Shown: positions 21,848-34,631, counted from the first letter of the stretch. The stretch: 64,000 bases of DNA from Nilaparvata lugens (GCF_014356525.2 NC_052514.1:6719019-6783018), one strand, 5' to 3'. The notes: generated from the sequence alone by a model not told the origin. Made by a program: numbers and translations.

Positions 21848-22931
21848 ATTCAAGAACCATTCAACGCATTTTTCATCAGTGAACGTTTTTCAACCATATT
21901 TTCTATGAATTTAACTTACCTTTCGGGACTTTTCTACTAAGCGTCCTTTTTTGCAATTCACGCCATGCTTTCTGCGTACAACGTTTTTCAATTATTCATC
22001 ACATTATTATTATGAACTGTAAGTAATTTCAACATGAATTCCACATGAACTTTCAACAATCCTCAATATGAACTTTTGATTTATTATTTATCACTTCAAT
22101 TTTACTGAGCATCAGTACACACTTTTTAGCGGTTACATTCATTCATCTTGTATGCTCATAGGAGATACATTTTTCAACTTGGGAAGTCTTGTGCAAGTGC
22201 AGCTTACCTTATTCAATATTTCAACTCAGGAAATTTGCGCAAGTGCAGTTTGCCTTTCATTGTCAACCGCTACTCATTTTTAGCTACTCAGTCTTAGCTA
22301 CTCATCAGTTATTTAGTCGAACTTTGTCAATCTCAATTCTTACTGATGCCAGTGATTTCATTCGTCAAGAACATTTTATCTCTTTTTTCAAATATTTATT
22401 CACTGCAATTACATCAACTTTAGGACATAACCTCAAACATTTATTCTACTTAACTCATGGTGGAACCTTTTTTCCAATTAACATTCAACCAGTGAAACTC
22501 ATTCAATTTGTGAAGTGCCCATTCGTCGTTATATTCATTATCAATTTTAATATTGGAACAGTCTCAACTTTCAATATCTCAACGTACTCAAATCAAGTTC
22601 TCTTCCGCATCGGTCATCGTTTATCAGGATATAATCAAGATATCTTCATCGTTCAACTTCTATTAGCCCAGCAGCTGTCTGCAACTACAATGTACTTGAC
22701 AGGAGTCAAGTTCCATCCTCGGATTTTGAGTCACCGTAGGCCTATCACTTTGGCAACACATCATTAATTATTCAGGGAAGTCTTATTCTATTATTCACAT
22801 TTTTGTACTTACCCTCTCAGAGGCACTGTGTTTACTGGTAGTCTTCATCCCATCAATTTTGTTCCTGATTAACTTTTATTCCTAAATAATAACTATTTTA
22901 ATACGATCAATCATTCAATTTTTTATCTTCT
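21848..22931 (+). repeat. partial BEL LTR segment A
   Basis: Corresponds to 35342-36429 of the 3' LTR minus 4 bp (no AAAT near 22440). Left edge is the junction with truncated pol; right edge is in an ATT run, LTR base about 36429. Confidence 0.85.
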
Positions 22932-23860
22932 ATTATTATTATGAACTGTAAGTAATTTCAACATGAATTCCACATGAACTTTCAACAATCCTCAATATGA
23001 ACTTTTGATTTATTATTTATCACTTCAATTTTACTGAGCATCAGTACACACTTTTTAGCGGTTACATTCATTCATCTTGTATGCTCATAGGAGATACATT
23101 TTTCAACTTGGGAAGTCTTGTGCAAGTGCAGCTTACCTTATTCAATATTTCAACTCAGGAAATTTGCGCAAGTGCAGTTTGCCTTTCATTGTCAACCGCT
23201 ACTCATTTTTAGCTACTCAGTCTTAGCTACTCATCAGTTATTTAGTCGAACTTTGTCAATCTCAATTCTTACTGATGCCAGTGATTTCATTTGTCAAGAA
23301 CATTTTATCTCTTTTTTCAAATATTTATTCACTGCAATTACATCAACTTTAGGACATAACCTCAAACATTTATTCTACTTAACTCATGGTGGAACCTTTT
23401 TTCCAATTAACATTCAACCAGTGAAACTCATTCAATTTGTGAAGTGCCCATTCGTCGTTATATTCATTATCAATTTTAATATTGGAACAGTCTCAACTTT
23501 CAATATCTCAACGTACTCAAATCAAGTTCTCTTCCGCATCGGTCATCGTTTATCAGGATATAATCAAGATATCTTCATCGTTCAACTTCTATTAGCCCAG
23601 CAGCTGTCTGCAACTACAATGTACTTGACAGGAGTCAAGTTCCATCCTCGGATTTTGAGTCACCGTAGGCCTATCACTTTGGCAACACATCATTAATTAT
23701 TCAGGGAAGTCTTATTCTATTATTCACATTTTTGTACTTACCCTCTCAGAGGCACTGTGTTTACTGGTAGTCTTCATCCCATCAATTTTGTTCCTGATTA
23801 ACTTTTATTCCTAAATAATAACTATTTTAATACGATCAATCATTCAATTTTTTATCTTCT
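22932..23860 (+). repeat. partial BEL LTR segment B
   Basis: Restarts at LTR base about 35497 and again ends at LTR base about 36429, giving a 929-bp tandem duplication of part of segment A. One substitution from A seen in the translated frame (C versus T at A's 22354). Also lacks the 4-bp AAAT. Confidence 0.85.
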
Positions 23861-25419
23861 CTTGTTTTTGTAGCATTTGAATCTACCGCTGCTACAGTCC
23901 GCCGACAACTTTCTCATGTGTCATGCGATCTCTGACGTCACAGTTTCATTGATCGCTTGATCGATAGTAGCGCTAGTTGTCGTCTGCTTCTTTCAATGTT
24001 TTCTAGTTTAATATTCGTCTATAAGTATTTTGAATTGTATTTTCATTGTTTTTGAACCTCCTTTGGTATACTTCAACAGTCACTTCAACCTCAACACCTT
24101 CAGTTCGCTTAATATCGATTTTATATGTTCACTTCATTCGTAGAGTTTGTGCTCATGACTGCCGTGGACGTCATGTTTCCGCTATTTGGGCAGTTCCTGT
24201 TTCGTCAACCAGCAAGCAAGAAGGGTCACTTCTTTTGTACAGTCATACGATGTAACATCTCAATTTAACGCGTCCATCTTTGGAAAACTTTATCCATTTT
24301 CATCATTCATTATGTCCTAGTTTGTGTGCTTATTCAAGAACCATTCAACGCATTTTTCATCAGTGAACGTTTTTCAACCATATTTTCTATGAATTTAACT
24401 TACCTTTCGGGACTTTTCTACTAAGCGTCCTTTTTTGCAATTCACGCCATGCTTTCTGCGTACAACGTTTTTCAATTATTCATCACATTATTATTATGAA
24501 CTGTAAGTAATTTCAACATGAATTCCACATGAACTTTCAACAATCCTCAATATGAACTTTTGATTTATTATTTATCACTTCAATTTTACTGAGCATCAGT
24601 ACACACTTTTTAGCGGTTACATTCATTCATCTTGTATGCTCATAGGAGATACATTTTTCAACTTGGGAAGTCTTGTGCAAGTGCAGCTTACCTTATTCAA
24701 TATTTCAACTCAGGAAATTTGCGCAAGTGCAGTTTGCCTTTCATTGTCAACCGCTACTCATTTTTAGCTACTCAGTCTTAGCTACTCATCAGTTATTTAG
24801 TCGAACTTTGTCAATCTCAATTCTTACTGATGCCAGTGATTTCATTCGTCAAGAACATTTTATCTCTTTTTTCAAATATTTATTCACTGCAATTACATCA
24901 ACTTTAGGACATAACCTCAAACATTAAATTATTCTACTTAACTCATGGTGGAACCTTTTTTCCAATTAACATTCAACCAGTGAAACTCATTCAATTTGTG
25001 AAGTGCCCATTCGTCGTTATATTCATTATCAATTTTAATATTGGAACAGTCTCAACTTTCAATATCTCAACGTACTCAAATCAAGTTCTCTTCCGCATCG
25101 GTCATCGTTTATCAGGATATAATCAAGATATCTTCATCGTTCAACTTCTATTAGCCCAGCAGCTGTCTGCAACTACAATGTACTTGACAGGAGTCAAGTT
25201 CCATCCTCGGATTTTGAGTCACCGTAGGCCTATCACTTTGGCAACACATCATTAATTATTCAGGGAAGTCTTATTCTATTATTCACATTTTTGTACTTAC
25301 CCTCTCAGAGGCACTGTGTTTACTGGTAGTCTTCATCCCATCAATTTTGTTCCTGATTAACTTTTATTCCTAAATAATAACTATTTTAATACGATCAATC
25401 ATTCAATTTTTTATCTTCT
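23861..25419 (+). repeat. partial BEL LTR segment C
   Basis: Restarts at LTR base about 34871 (CTTGTTTTTGTAGCATTTGA) and ends at the same LTR base 36429. Contains the AAAT insertion shared with the two LTRs of the intact element. Confidence 0.85.
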
Positions 25420-28041
25420 CGTCTCATGTTTTAGCCAGTCTTATGGTCGTCCATCTTGTTTTTGTAGCATTTGAATCTACCGCTGCTACAGTCCGCCGAC
25501 AACTTTCTCATGTGTCATGCGATCTCTGACGTCACAGTTTCATTGATCGCTTGATCGATAGTAGCGCTAGTTGTCGTCTGCTTCTTTCAATGTTTTCTAG
25601 TTTAATATTCGTCTATAAGTATTTTGAATTGTATTTTCATTGTTTTTGAACCTCCTTTGGTATACTTCAACAGTCACTTCAACCTCAACACCTTCAGTTC
25701 GCTTAATATCGATTTTATATGTTCACTTCATTCGTAGAGTTTGTGCTCATGACTGCCGTGGACGTCATGTTTCCGCTATTTGGGCAGTTCCTGTTTCGTC
25801 AACCAGCAAGCAAGAAGGGTCACTTCTTTTGTACAGTCATACGATGTAACATCTCAATTTAACGCGTCCATCTTTGGAAAACTTTATCCATTTTCATCAT
25901 TCATTATGTCCTAGTTTGTGTGCTTATTCAAGAACCATTCAACGCATTTTTCATCAGTGAACGTTTTTCAACCATATTTTCTATGAATTTAACTTACCTT
26001 TCGGGACTTTTCTACTAAGCGTCCTTTTTTGCAATTCACGCCATGCTTTCTGCGTACAACGTTTTTCAATTATTCATCACATTATTATTATGAACTGTAA
26101 GTAATTTCAACATGAATTCCACATGAACTTTCAACAATCCTCAATATGAACTTTTGATTTATTATTTATCACTTCAATTTTACTGAGCATCAGTACACAC
26201 TTTTTAGCGGTTACATTCATTCATCTTGTATGCTCATAGGAGATACATTTTTCAACTTGGGAAGTCTTGTGCAAGTGCAGCTTACCTTATTCAATATTTC
26301 AACTCAGGAAATTTGCGCAAGTGCAGTTTGCCTTTCATTGTCAACCGCTACTCATTTTTAGCTACTCAGTCTTAGCTACTCATCAGTTATTTAGTCGAAC
26401 TTTGTCAATCTCAATTCTTACTGATGCCAGTGATTTCATTCGTCAAGAACATTTTATCTCTTTTTTCAAATATTTATTCACTGCAATTACATCAACTTTA
26501 GGACATAACCTCAAACATTAAATTATTCTACTTAACTCATGGTGGAACCTTTTTTCCAATTAACATTCAACCAGTGAAACTCATTCAATTTGTGAAGTGC
26601 CCATTCGTCGTTATATTCATTATCAATTTTAATATTGGAACAGTCTCAACTTTCAATATCTCAACGTACTCAAATCAAGTTCTCTTCCGCATCGGTCATC
26701 GTTTATCAGGATATAATCAAGATATCTTCATCGTTCAACTTCTATTAGCCCAGCAGCTGTCTGCAACTACAATGTACTTGACAGGAGTCAAGTTCCATCC
26801 TCGGATTTTGAGTCACCGTAGGCCTATCACTTTGGCAACACATCATTAATTATTCAGGGAAGTCTTATTCTATTATTCACATTTTTGTACTTACCCTCTC
26901 AGAGGCACTGTGTTTACTGGTAGTCTTCATCCCATCAATTTTGTTCCTGATTAACTTTTATTCCTAAATAATAACTATTTTAATACGATCAATCATTCAA
27001 TTTTTTATCTTCTATTATTATTATTACTTATGTGTTCTACATATAGTAATATTCCCCATGTAACTTGACATGCGTTAAGCTGTCATTTCCCAGCCCGCTT
27101 ATGTAATACAATATGCTGAGCTTTGTCTCCTTTCAATATTGTATTTGGTATTTTTCAACCTTTTCTATTTTTAATTATTAATCGAACCTTCAGTTCTGGA
27201 CAGACTTTCTGCTCCTTCTGCTTACATTATAGCCAAGTTGCTATATTTGTCCTCTTTCAGTGTTACATAGTCAACAGCTTGAAAGCTTCAGGTACGATTG
27301 GATTCTACCTAAACTGAATTCCTAGTTTTCATTTGTTGTGAAATTAGGTAATTGTTCATATTCATATAATTTCTGTTTTTTCTTACCTTTAAGATTACTA
27401 AGAATTTTGCAGGACTTTTATCTAGGATTTTTGTCTCTCGACTGTTTTTATTAGTCAGGTTAAGATTCTCATATTTACGATCTTTTTTCAAGTATTCTAA
27501 ATTTTATTCATTTTTAAACATTGCTAAATTTTGTACGTTCAATTCAATCATTACTCATTGTCATTATTGTTCTATTATTAGTTTCAGCATCAATATATTC
27601 TTTTGCGCTCACAGAGGTAACATCGTTTTGAAACATTGTATCAGTATTCTTAAACGTACTAGCAAAAAGTCTAGGTACAATAAACTACTTGAGTGCATTC
27701 CTAATTCTTTTTATTTTAATTACAACTACATTAATTTTAAGCATTCCAATAGTTACATTCAAATATCAGCATTACATACGGATAATAAGAAACTTATTAT
27801 CTATTATTCTTTAATTATTAGTCATCATTATTGCACTACTTTTGTGCATTTTACTTGTGCTCAGACGCACAGTAAACCAGAGGTATTTTTTCGGATCTAC
27901 ACATTCAAGGTTTGTAAATCCGCTCATAGCAAATAATGAAAAGCTGTCAGTGCCTAGATCAGATATAGATCTCATCTATACACTTTCACAGTCCACTACT
28001 TTGCAGATCGGCCTTACAACCCGGTCTACTGACAGTCAACA
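25420..28041 (+). repeat. 5' LTR, lacking its first 10 bases
   Basis: Matches 34836-37457. The expected TGTTAGATTT start is replaced by the end of LTR segment C (TTATCTTCTC). It ends GACAGTCAACA just before the leader. Confidence 0.9.
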
Positions 28042-28080
28042 TTATTTCTTGGTAACTCCGGGCCGAATTATTTCTTGGTC
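28042..28080 (+). other. candidate primer-binding region
   Basis: Immediately after the LTR, TTATTTCTTGG occurs twice (28042 and 28068). Each is followed by a sequence that could pair with a tRNA 3' end (TGGTAACTCCGGGCC at 28050; TGGTCCTCGTACGGG at 28076). I could not assign the tRNA. Confidence 0.4.
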
Positions 28081-28988
28081 CTCGTACGGGCACGGATCGT
28101 CTGGCATCCTGTGGTGATTCGTAACTATTTTATTGGATTGCTAATTTTCAAGTTTCTCTTTGGGTACCTTAATTCTTTTTAAGTCCTCTGTAGTTAGTTG
28201 AATATACCCAATACAGGTAGAGCAGTCATCGTCCATGTTTATCAACTGCATTCTAGCATACATTAGTCTTACATCATTCTGATAATACTCGTATATATTT
28301 CAGTTATCGAAGGGTGAACCAGCACTGTGGCCAGAAAGGTACACTACGTTGTATCGGCGCAGTGAACCAGCCAACCTGTAAACTGTTCGTGGACCCAGAC
28401 CTGAGCGAGAGCCGATTCCAAGCACAGAAGCATTCAGAACACTGCTGCACCTCGCATCTTGCCAAGTCTAAAGGCAACTCATCTGGGGACCGAATCAGTC
28501 GCTGGCTATTCAATTTGTAAGACCGAACCATTTATCAACTCTGTAAATTCATTTTACCGACATACCTTTTGTAATATCTTTTCTCTGTGAGCGTCATAAA
28601 TTTTTTAGGATTACTAATCAATTCTTGCTATTTCAAGAGACTTATCTATTCATCAATTTACTTAATATTTTTAAATGCATTGAATTCATGCAAATATTAA
28701 TACTTACCACGCATTTGGTGCTATCTTGACAAGCAATTTTCATTGTGCAATTATCATTAATTTTTACGCAATTAGTCAACAAACCATTGACGACATTCAT
28801 TTATTTCAAACAATCAACCGATTAGTTTCATTGACAATTTCTATAATCAACCATTGTGTACTTATTGCGCTAGTTATTGTGTTACATCGTTTTATTACGT
28901 CCATTCAACATTATATTCATATATCTATTCTTATATTACTCAAATATTAATTAATTTTTTCAAGTCTATATATTTTGTACAATTCAGT
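28042..28988 (+). other. untranslated leader of the BEL element
   Basis: 947 bp between LTR and Gag ATG. The frame is open upstream of the ATG to 28854, but only from a TTG codon, so I start the protein at 28989. Small ORFs at 27842-28117, 28304-28531 and 28314-28520 have no support. Confidence 0.6.
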
Positions 28989-31900
28989 ATGGAGAATCCA
29001 AACGACTCGCTCGTCACCTTTGAAGGTGAAGTTTCTCAAGGTGAGGTCAGACAATGTCCGTCTCCCACCATTCCTAACAATCTTGACACTATCAATCAGC
29101 AATTGATTCGATTAATTCAAGATGGTGTTATCAAAGAAATTCAAAATCGTAATGACTATTTTTTTGCTGAAGATCTCAAACAAGAGATGTTAATGCTTAA
29201 GAAAAATTTTCATAGTACTACTGAAAATTTTTCCAACAAAGGTTTGCCTGTTGACATTGAATTGTGTCACCAAATTCGCCAGAATTTTGGTACTGTCAAT
29301 TCTGTACTCTCCAATGCCATATATGAATATGAATTGAAAACTAAAAGAGTAAGTGAAGTCAGCTCCCCATCTCACTCAAATCACGTTGATTCTCCTCACA
29401 TGGTGAGCGCTCGTCTACCGGACATTCCATTGCCAAAATTTGACGGTAGTCTCAGCGCTTGGCTCAATTTCAAATCGACCTTTACAAGTCTTGTTATCAA
29501 TAACCGTAACCTTGATAATACATTGAAATTTCATTACCTGCGTCAAGTCCTTTCTGGAGAAGCACTTAATAGAATTTCTAATTCTCCTTCTGGAGATTTT
29601 GAGTTAGCCTGGGAACTCTTGACTCAACGTTACGATAATTCATTATTGATTGCCGAAACTCATATTTCAGCCATACTCAACCCTCCTAAACTTGACTGTA
29701 GATCATCCCAATCGTGGAGATTATTTATTGACAATCAAAAGACAAATATCTCTGCTCTTGAAGCCCTTGCGCTCAATATCAGTGTGAAAGATCTCATTTT
29801 TATTTTTCTCACTGTGTCACGATTTGACAATGCTACGATTAGAGATTGGGAGAGATTTTGTTCTACCAAATCTCAACTTACCATTGATTGCCTTTGGGAC
29901 TTTTTAGAGTCGCAACATAAAATCGCACAAGCAATGTCGAGCTCATTCAACAACACATCAGTGCAACGCAATACGCCGGCTAATAACCAGCCTAGCACCA
30001 GTCGACAACCATCACAGCCCAAAGCCAATATCATGAATTTCAACACTTCAAATTCACCAAATGTTTTCAACAGAGCATCAACTTCTGAGTGTTATTTTTG
30101 TCGCAATGGCTCTCACAACATTTTCAATTGTAATCAACTTCTCAAAATTCCAACTTCAGAGCGAACCTCTGCTGTATTGAAAAAATCCTTGTGTGTCAAC
30201 TGTATTCGGCCATGGGATCGAGCTCACCAATGTCAAGGTTCCTGCAAGACGTGCAATTTACGACATCACACGCTACTTCATGGGTCAAGTCCTGTCCCTA
30301 AGAGGTCCAACTATGTCACAACATCGAACCATGCGCGCAATCCAGTGAAAAATCTGTCGCAGAGCATGCCGTACTGTGAGTATAACATACCTCATCAGTC
30401 ACAACAACAATTAAGGTATGATAATCAATACAACCAGCCATCGCAAATGTCATCAGTGCATCCAACATCAATGAACTCCAATTCAGCAGTGCCAATGACA
30501 CACATGGTTTCACCTGCGCCGCAAATATCAACTAGCCTTGTCCAGCAGTTGCCGACTTCTAGTGTTGTTGTCAATTCAATTCCCTCTAGACCTCAGTCAT
30601 CAAATTCTGAGGGAAGTCGTCAATTTGATTCATCTCAATCCAGTTTGCAGCCTGCCACAAATGTGGTTGAATCTCACAATCAGACAGTCAGCTATGCCCA
30701 CAGCGCACCACAAATCAAATCCATTGATAGCAGACGCACTTGCATCATGCCTACAGCCCAGCTGATCGTCTTTGACAAGAGTGGTCAAGCTGTAATTTGC
30801 CGCGCACTCCTCGACAGTGGCTCTGACAGCTGTTTTATTTCACGTCAATTAGCTACTCAACTTCAATTACCCACTATTTGTACTGGCAGCACAGTTCACA
30901 CTGTGTCTGGCAGTAATGCTACCTTATTGAATTTGTCATCTTTGAGTATTCACTCACCTGACCGAACTTGGTCAACTCACATTGATTGCATTGTCACAGA
31001 GAAAATTGTTCCTAGTGTTCCACCATCTGGACTTAATTTTTCAGATTTCAATATTCCCCCCAATGTTGTTTTAGCCGATCCTACCTTCTTCAGAATTTCA
31101 GGAGTGGATATACTCTTAAACGTTGATGTCTACGCCATGCTTCATTTACCTGGTCAAATTCGCCTGTCCGAAAGCTGTATTCTTCAGAATACCAAGTTAG
31201 GTTGGATAGTCTGGGGCTCCATTCCTGCTTATAAATCATCTGTCACCCATCAACACATTTCCAATTTCGTTTCTAGCATTGAACATGTGTCCAACGCAGA
31301 CATCTCTAAGCAATTGGAAAAATTTTGGCGAATTGAAGAAATTGATACTGAATCCAGCACGCCAGCAGAACACGCACAAATTGAGCAGCACTACATTGAG
31401 AATGTTCAACGTCAAGATGATGGCAGATTTTCTGTAGCCTTGCCGAAAAAGGATTCATTTCATTCGTTAGGTCAATCCTTCAGACAAGCATTGACTCGCT
31501 TTCACTCGCTGGAGAAACGTCTTGATACTCATCCTGAACTCAAGAAACAATATATACAATTCATGGATGAATATATTGATTTAGGTCACATGTCTCTTGC
31601 ACCACCTTCATCTCCATATGATCCATATTATCACATTCCTCATCATCCAGTTTTCAAGCCAGATTCCACGACTACCAAACTTCGAGTTGTGTTTGATGCT
31701 TCAGCGAAGTCCACTTCAGGATTATCACTCAATGATGTTCTTCACATTGGTCCAACAGTGCAGCCTGAGTTGTTTGACACAGTGCTCAGATTTCGTATGC
31801 ATCGTATCGCATTCATTGCTGATATAGCGAAAATGTACCGCCAGATTCTTGTTCATCCAAATGACAGAAATTTTCAACGCATCTTTTGGAGATCTGATCA

Positions 31901-34631
31901 GAATCAACCTATTCAAGAGTATCACTTGAATACTGTCACTTACGGCACATCCTCAGCTCCATACCTTGCTACACGCACACTCAATCACTTAGCAGATGTT
32001 GAATGTTCACTGCAATCAGCAGTTCATCAAGCCATTAAGGAAGATTTTTACGTGGATGATCTTATCAGTGGTTCATCTTCACTCTCATCAGCCATAGAGT
32101 TGGCTCATCAATTGCTTACTACACTTAATAAAGGAAATTTTGAACTCAGGAAGTGGTTGTCTAATTCGTCAGAATTACTTTCAACGATCCCAGCTCATCT
32201 CATCGAGACAGCTACATCACGACCATTATCTGATTCAAACGACAGTGTTGTTAAGGCACTTGGTCTCATTTGGAATTCTACGGCTGATCAACTCACTATT
32301 TCATCCAACATTTCAAAAGTTGTTCATCAAACATCTTTCACTAAACGTCAATTATTGTCATGCATTTCTAGCATATTTGATCCGCTTGGACTCATCTCAC
32401 CCATTGTCATTCGTCCCAAATTGTTATTTCAAAAGCTTTGGCTCCATAAACTTGATTGGGACCAAAAGCTACCATCTGAGCTTCTCACAGAATGGTTATC
32501 CATACTTCATGATTTACCAAACATTGCGAATGTTTCTATTCCACGTTGTGTTTTGCCACCCTCTTCAGAGGTCGATTTGGAACTGCATGCATTTTCTGAT
32601 GCCAGCGCAACAGCATTTGGTGCTTGTCTTTATGTTCGCAGCTCATCATCGGACGGGGTTCAAGTTAGATTGCTTACGTCAAAGTCCAAGGTAGCGTCCA
32701 TAAAACCATTGCTCACAATTCCTCGTTTGGAACTCCAAGCAGCATATTTGTCATCGAAATTAGTTGTGAAAACAATTCGTGCTTCCAAGCTCAAATTTTC
32801 CAGGGTAATCTTGTGGACTGATTCCAAGGTTGTGTGCGATTGGCTCAAGGCTTTGCCAAACAGAGCAGATATCTTTGTTTCGGTTCGCGTCTCTACGATT
32901 CAGAATCTTACAGCAGATTTTACATGGAAACATGTCACTACGAAACATAATCCTGCTGACCTAATTTCGAGAGGCTGCACTCCAACAACACTCATCAACA
33001 GTTCACTTTGGTGGAACGGCCCGTCTTGGTTGTCCAAGCAAGAAGCTACATGGAATGACATCTCCTGTAATGTTGCAATCATCCGTCCTATATCATCACA
33101 TGCCACTAGAGTCACAACTTCAGTGTTGAACAATATCATTCATAAATTGTCTGATTATCATCGCATCACCCGTTCAACAGCATACGTTCGTCGTTTCATC
33201 CATAACATCACTCGACGTCATCATCCTGATCAGCGCAGATGTGGTCTACTCACAGTAGAAGAAATTCAAGAAGCAGAAATTGCGATCATCCGCACGGTTC
33301 AAGCAGAAGCATTCTCAGAAGAGATTCGTCTTCTCCATCAAGGCAGAGAATTGCTTCCATCTAGTTCCTTGAAAGCGCTATCGCCATTCATTGACAATGA
33401 CTCATTATTGAGAGTTGGCGGCAGATTGAGTCAATCGGACTTGCCGTACGACTACAAACATCAAATCATCTTGCCTTCTAAGCATCGTTTCACTCGTGCG
33501 CTCATCATGTCATATCATCGACGTCTTTCTCATGATGGAGTTCAGAGCACCATGACTTCATTACGTCAGCGTTATTGGATACTATCTACTCGTCGTACAG
33601 TCAAATCAGTTTTGAAATCCTGCCATTTATGTTTTCGCTTCGCCAAATTTCGTTCGGAACAAATCATGGGACAACTTCCTCCTGTCAGAATACAGTCTGA
33701 TTTTCCATTCTATAACTCTGGCATAGATTATGCTGGACCGTTTTCATTACTTGTTGGTTCCAAGAAATCACGCACATATTCAAAAGCTTATTTAGCTATC
33801 TTCGTCTGCATGGTCACGAAAGCAGTACACGTAGAAGTCGTCTCAGAGTTGACAACGAAAGCCTTTATTGCGGCACTCATTCGCTTCTCATCACGTCGTG
33901 GTATTCCACACTCCATATTTTCGGACAATGCAACCACGTTTGTAGGTGCAAACAATGAACTACAAGATCTACATCAGTTTTTTGAGTCATCTAAAACTCA
34001 ACAAGATATTCATAACTACACGTCGGTTCTCAATATCAAGTGGCACTTCATTCCACCTCGCGCCCCATCTTTTGGAGGTCTATGGGAGAATGCTGTCAAG
34101 AACTTCAAGAAAATTTTCAAAGTCGTCACATTCAATCATATTCTTAATTTTGAAGATATGACTACATTCGCAGCTCAAATTGAAGCTATCCTTAACTCTC
34201 GTCCACTCGTACCTCTTACAGAGGACCCTCAAGATCTTCAGTATCTCTCGCCAGGTCACTTCTTAGTTGGTCGCCCATTGACTGCGTTGCCTTTCCATTG
34301 CCCGCCCACCACCCATGTCGATAACAGGTGTCGTTGGAAACTTCTTCAAAAAATCACTCAAGAACTTTGGGACAGATGGTCTAAGGAGTACTTAGTCACA
34401 CTTCAACGCAAGCACAAATGGCTTACTGAATCGGACAATCTCACAGTTGACACCATGGTTCTTCTGAAAGATCTCAATTCTGCTCCTTCCACATGGAAGT
34501 TAGCTCGCATCATTGAAACCCATCCAGGTGCCGATGGAAAAGTTCGTGTTGTTACAGTGCAGACTGCACATGGTAGGTTCAAGAGAGCAATCTCTAGTCT
34601 CGCTCCGCTTCCAGCACTTGAAGATGATTAA
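28989..34631 (+). CDS. BEL/Pao Gag-Pol polyprotein, 1880 aa
   Basis: Single uninterrupted frame. Gag, DUF1759-like, around residues 140-290 (LPDIPLPKFDG); CX2CX4HX4C zinc knuckle at C368-C381, with a second Cys/His cluster soon after (CVNC...CKTC). Aspartic protease DSG at D609. Reverse transcriptase from about residue 895 (LRVVFDASAKS), with AKMYRQI and YVDD at 1021-1024. RNase H carboxylates D1204, E1248 and D1278 (WTDSK). Integrase HHCC zinc domain around 1505-1550; catalytic D1580, D1646 and E1700. The C-terminal DUF5641-like domain has WKLARIIE and the end SLAPLPALEDD. Family and length fit a full-length BEL/Pao (Semotivirus-like) element. All key residues are present, so it may be autonomous. 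It copies its RNA in cytoplasmic particles and integrates in the nucleus, as known for the family. Confidence 0.95.
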   Translation: MENPNDSLVTFEGEVSQGEVRQCPSPTIPNNLDTINQQLIRLIQDGVIKEIQNRNDYFFAEDLKQEMLMLKKNFHSTTENFSNKGLPVDIELCHQIRQNFGTVNSVLSNAIYEYELKTKRVSEVSSPSHSNHVDSPHMVSARLPDIPLPKFDGSLSAWLNFKSTFTSLVINNRNLDNTLKFHYLRQVLSGEALNRISNSPSGDFELAWELLTQRYDNSLLIAETHISAILNPPKLDCRSSQSWRLFIDNQKTNISALEALALNISVKDLIFIFLTVSRFDNATIRDWERFCSTKSQLTIDCLWDFLESQHKIAQAMSSSFNNTSVQRNTPANNQPSTSRQPSQPKANIMNFNTSNSPNVFNRASTSECYFCRNGSHNIFNCNQLLKIPTSERTSAVLKKSLCVNCIRPWDRAHQCQGSCKTCNLRHHTLLHGSSPVPKRSNYVTTSNHARNPVKNLSQSMPYCEYNIPHQSQQQLRYDNQYNQPSQMSSVHPTSMNSNSAVPMTHMVSPAPQISTSLVQQLPTSSVVVNSIPSRPQSSNSEGSRQFDSSQSSLQPATNVVESHNQTVSYAHSAPQIKSIDSRRTCIMPTAQLIVFDKSGQAVICRALLDSGSDSCFISRQLATQLQLPTICTGSTVHTVSGSNATLLNLSSLSIHSPDRTWSTHIDCIVTEKIVPSVPPSGLNFSDFNIPPNVVLADPTFFRISGVDILLNVDVYAMLHLPGQIRLSESCILQNTKLGWIVWGSIPAYKSSVTHQHISNFVSSIEHVSNADISKQLEKFWRIEEIDTESSTPAEHAQIEQHYIENVQRQDDGRFSVALPKKDSFHSLGQSFRQALTRFHSLEKRLDTHPELKKQYIQFMDEYIDLGHMSLAPPSSPYDPYYHIPHHPVFKPDSTTTKLRVVFDASAKSTSGLSLNDVLHIGPTVQPELFDTVLRFRMHRIAFIADIAKMYRQILVHPNDRNFQRIFWRSDQNQPIQEYHLNTVTYGTSSAPYLATRTLNHLADVECSLQSAVHQAIKEDFYVDDLISGSSSLSSAIELAHQLLTTLNKGNFELRKWLSNSSELLSTIPAHLIETATSRPLSDSNDSVVKALGLIWNSTADQLTISSNISKVVHQTSFTKRQLLSCISSIFDPLGLISPIVIRPKLLFQKLWLHKLDWDQKLPSELLTEWLSILHDLPNIANVSIPRCVLPPSSEVDLELHAFSDASATAFGACLYVRSSSSDGVQVRLLTSKSKVASIKPLLTIPRLELQAAYLSSKLVVKTIRASKLKFSRVILWTDSKVVCDWLKALPNRADIFVSVRVSTIQNLTADFTWKHVTTKHNPADLISRGCTPTTLINSSLWWNGPSWLSKQEATWNDISCNVAIIRPISSHATRVTTSVLNNIIHKLSDYHRITRSTAYVRRFIHNITRRHHPDQRRCGLLTVEEIQEAEIAIIRTVQAEAFSEEIRLLHQGRELLPSSSLKALSPFIDNDSLLRVGGRLSQSDLPYDYKHQIILPSKHRFTRALIMSYHRRLSHDGVQSTMTSLRQRYWILSTRRTVKSVLKSCHLCFRFAKFRSEQIMGQLPPVRIQSDFPFYNSGIDYAGPFSLLVGSKKSRTYSKAYLAIFVCMVTKAVHVEVVSELTTKAFIAALIRFSSRRGIPHSIFSDNATTFVGANNELQDLHQFFESSKTQQDIHNYTSVLNIKWHFIPPRAPSFGGLWENAVKNFKKIFKVVTFNHILNFEDMTTFAAQIEAILNSRPLVPLTEDPQDLQYLSPGHFLVGRPLTALPFHCPPTTHVDNRCRWKLLQKITQELWDRWSKEYLVTLQRKHKWLTESDNLTVDTMVLLKDLNSAPSTWKLARIIETHPGADGKVRVVTVQTAHGRFKRAISSLAPLPALEDD

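Noticed and set aside
22189..23696. Two 192-codon ORFs, tandem and nearly identical
   Set aside because: They begin at TTG codons, lie wholly within LTR segments A and B, and are broken by the AAAT indel in all other LTR copies. No domain or composition suggests a protein.
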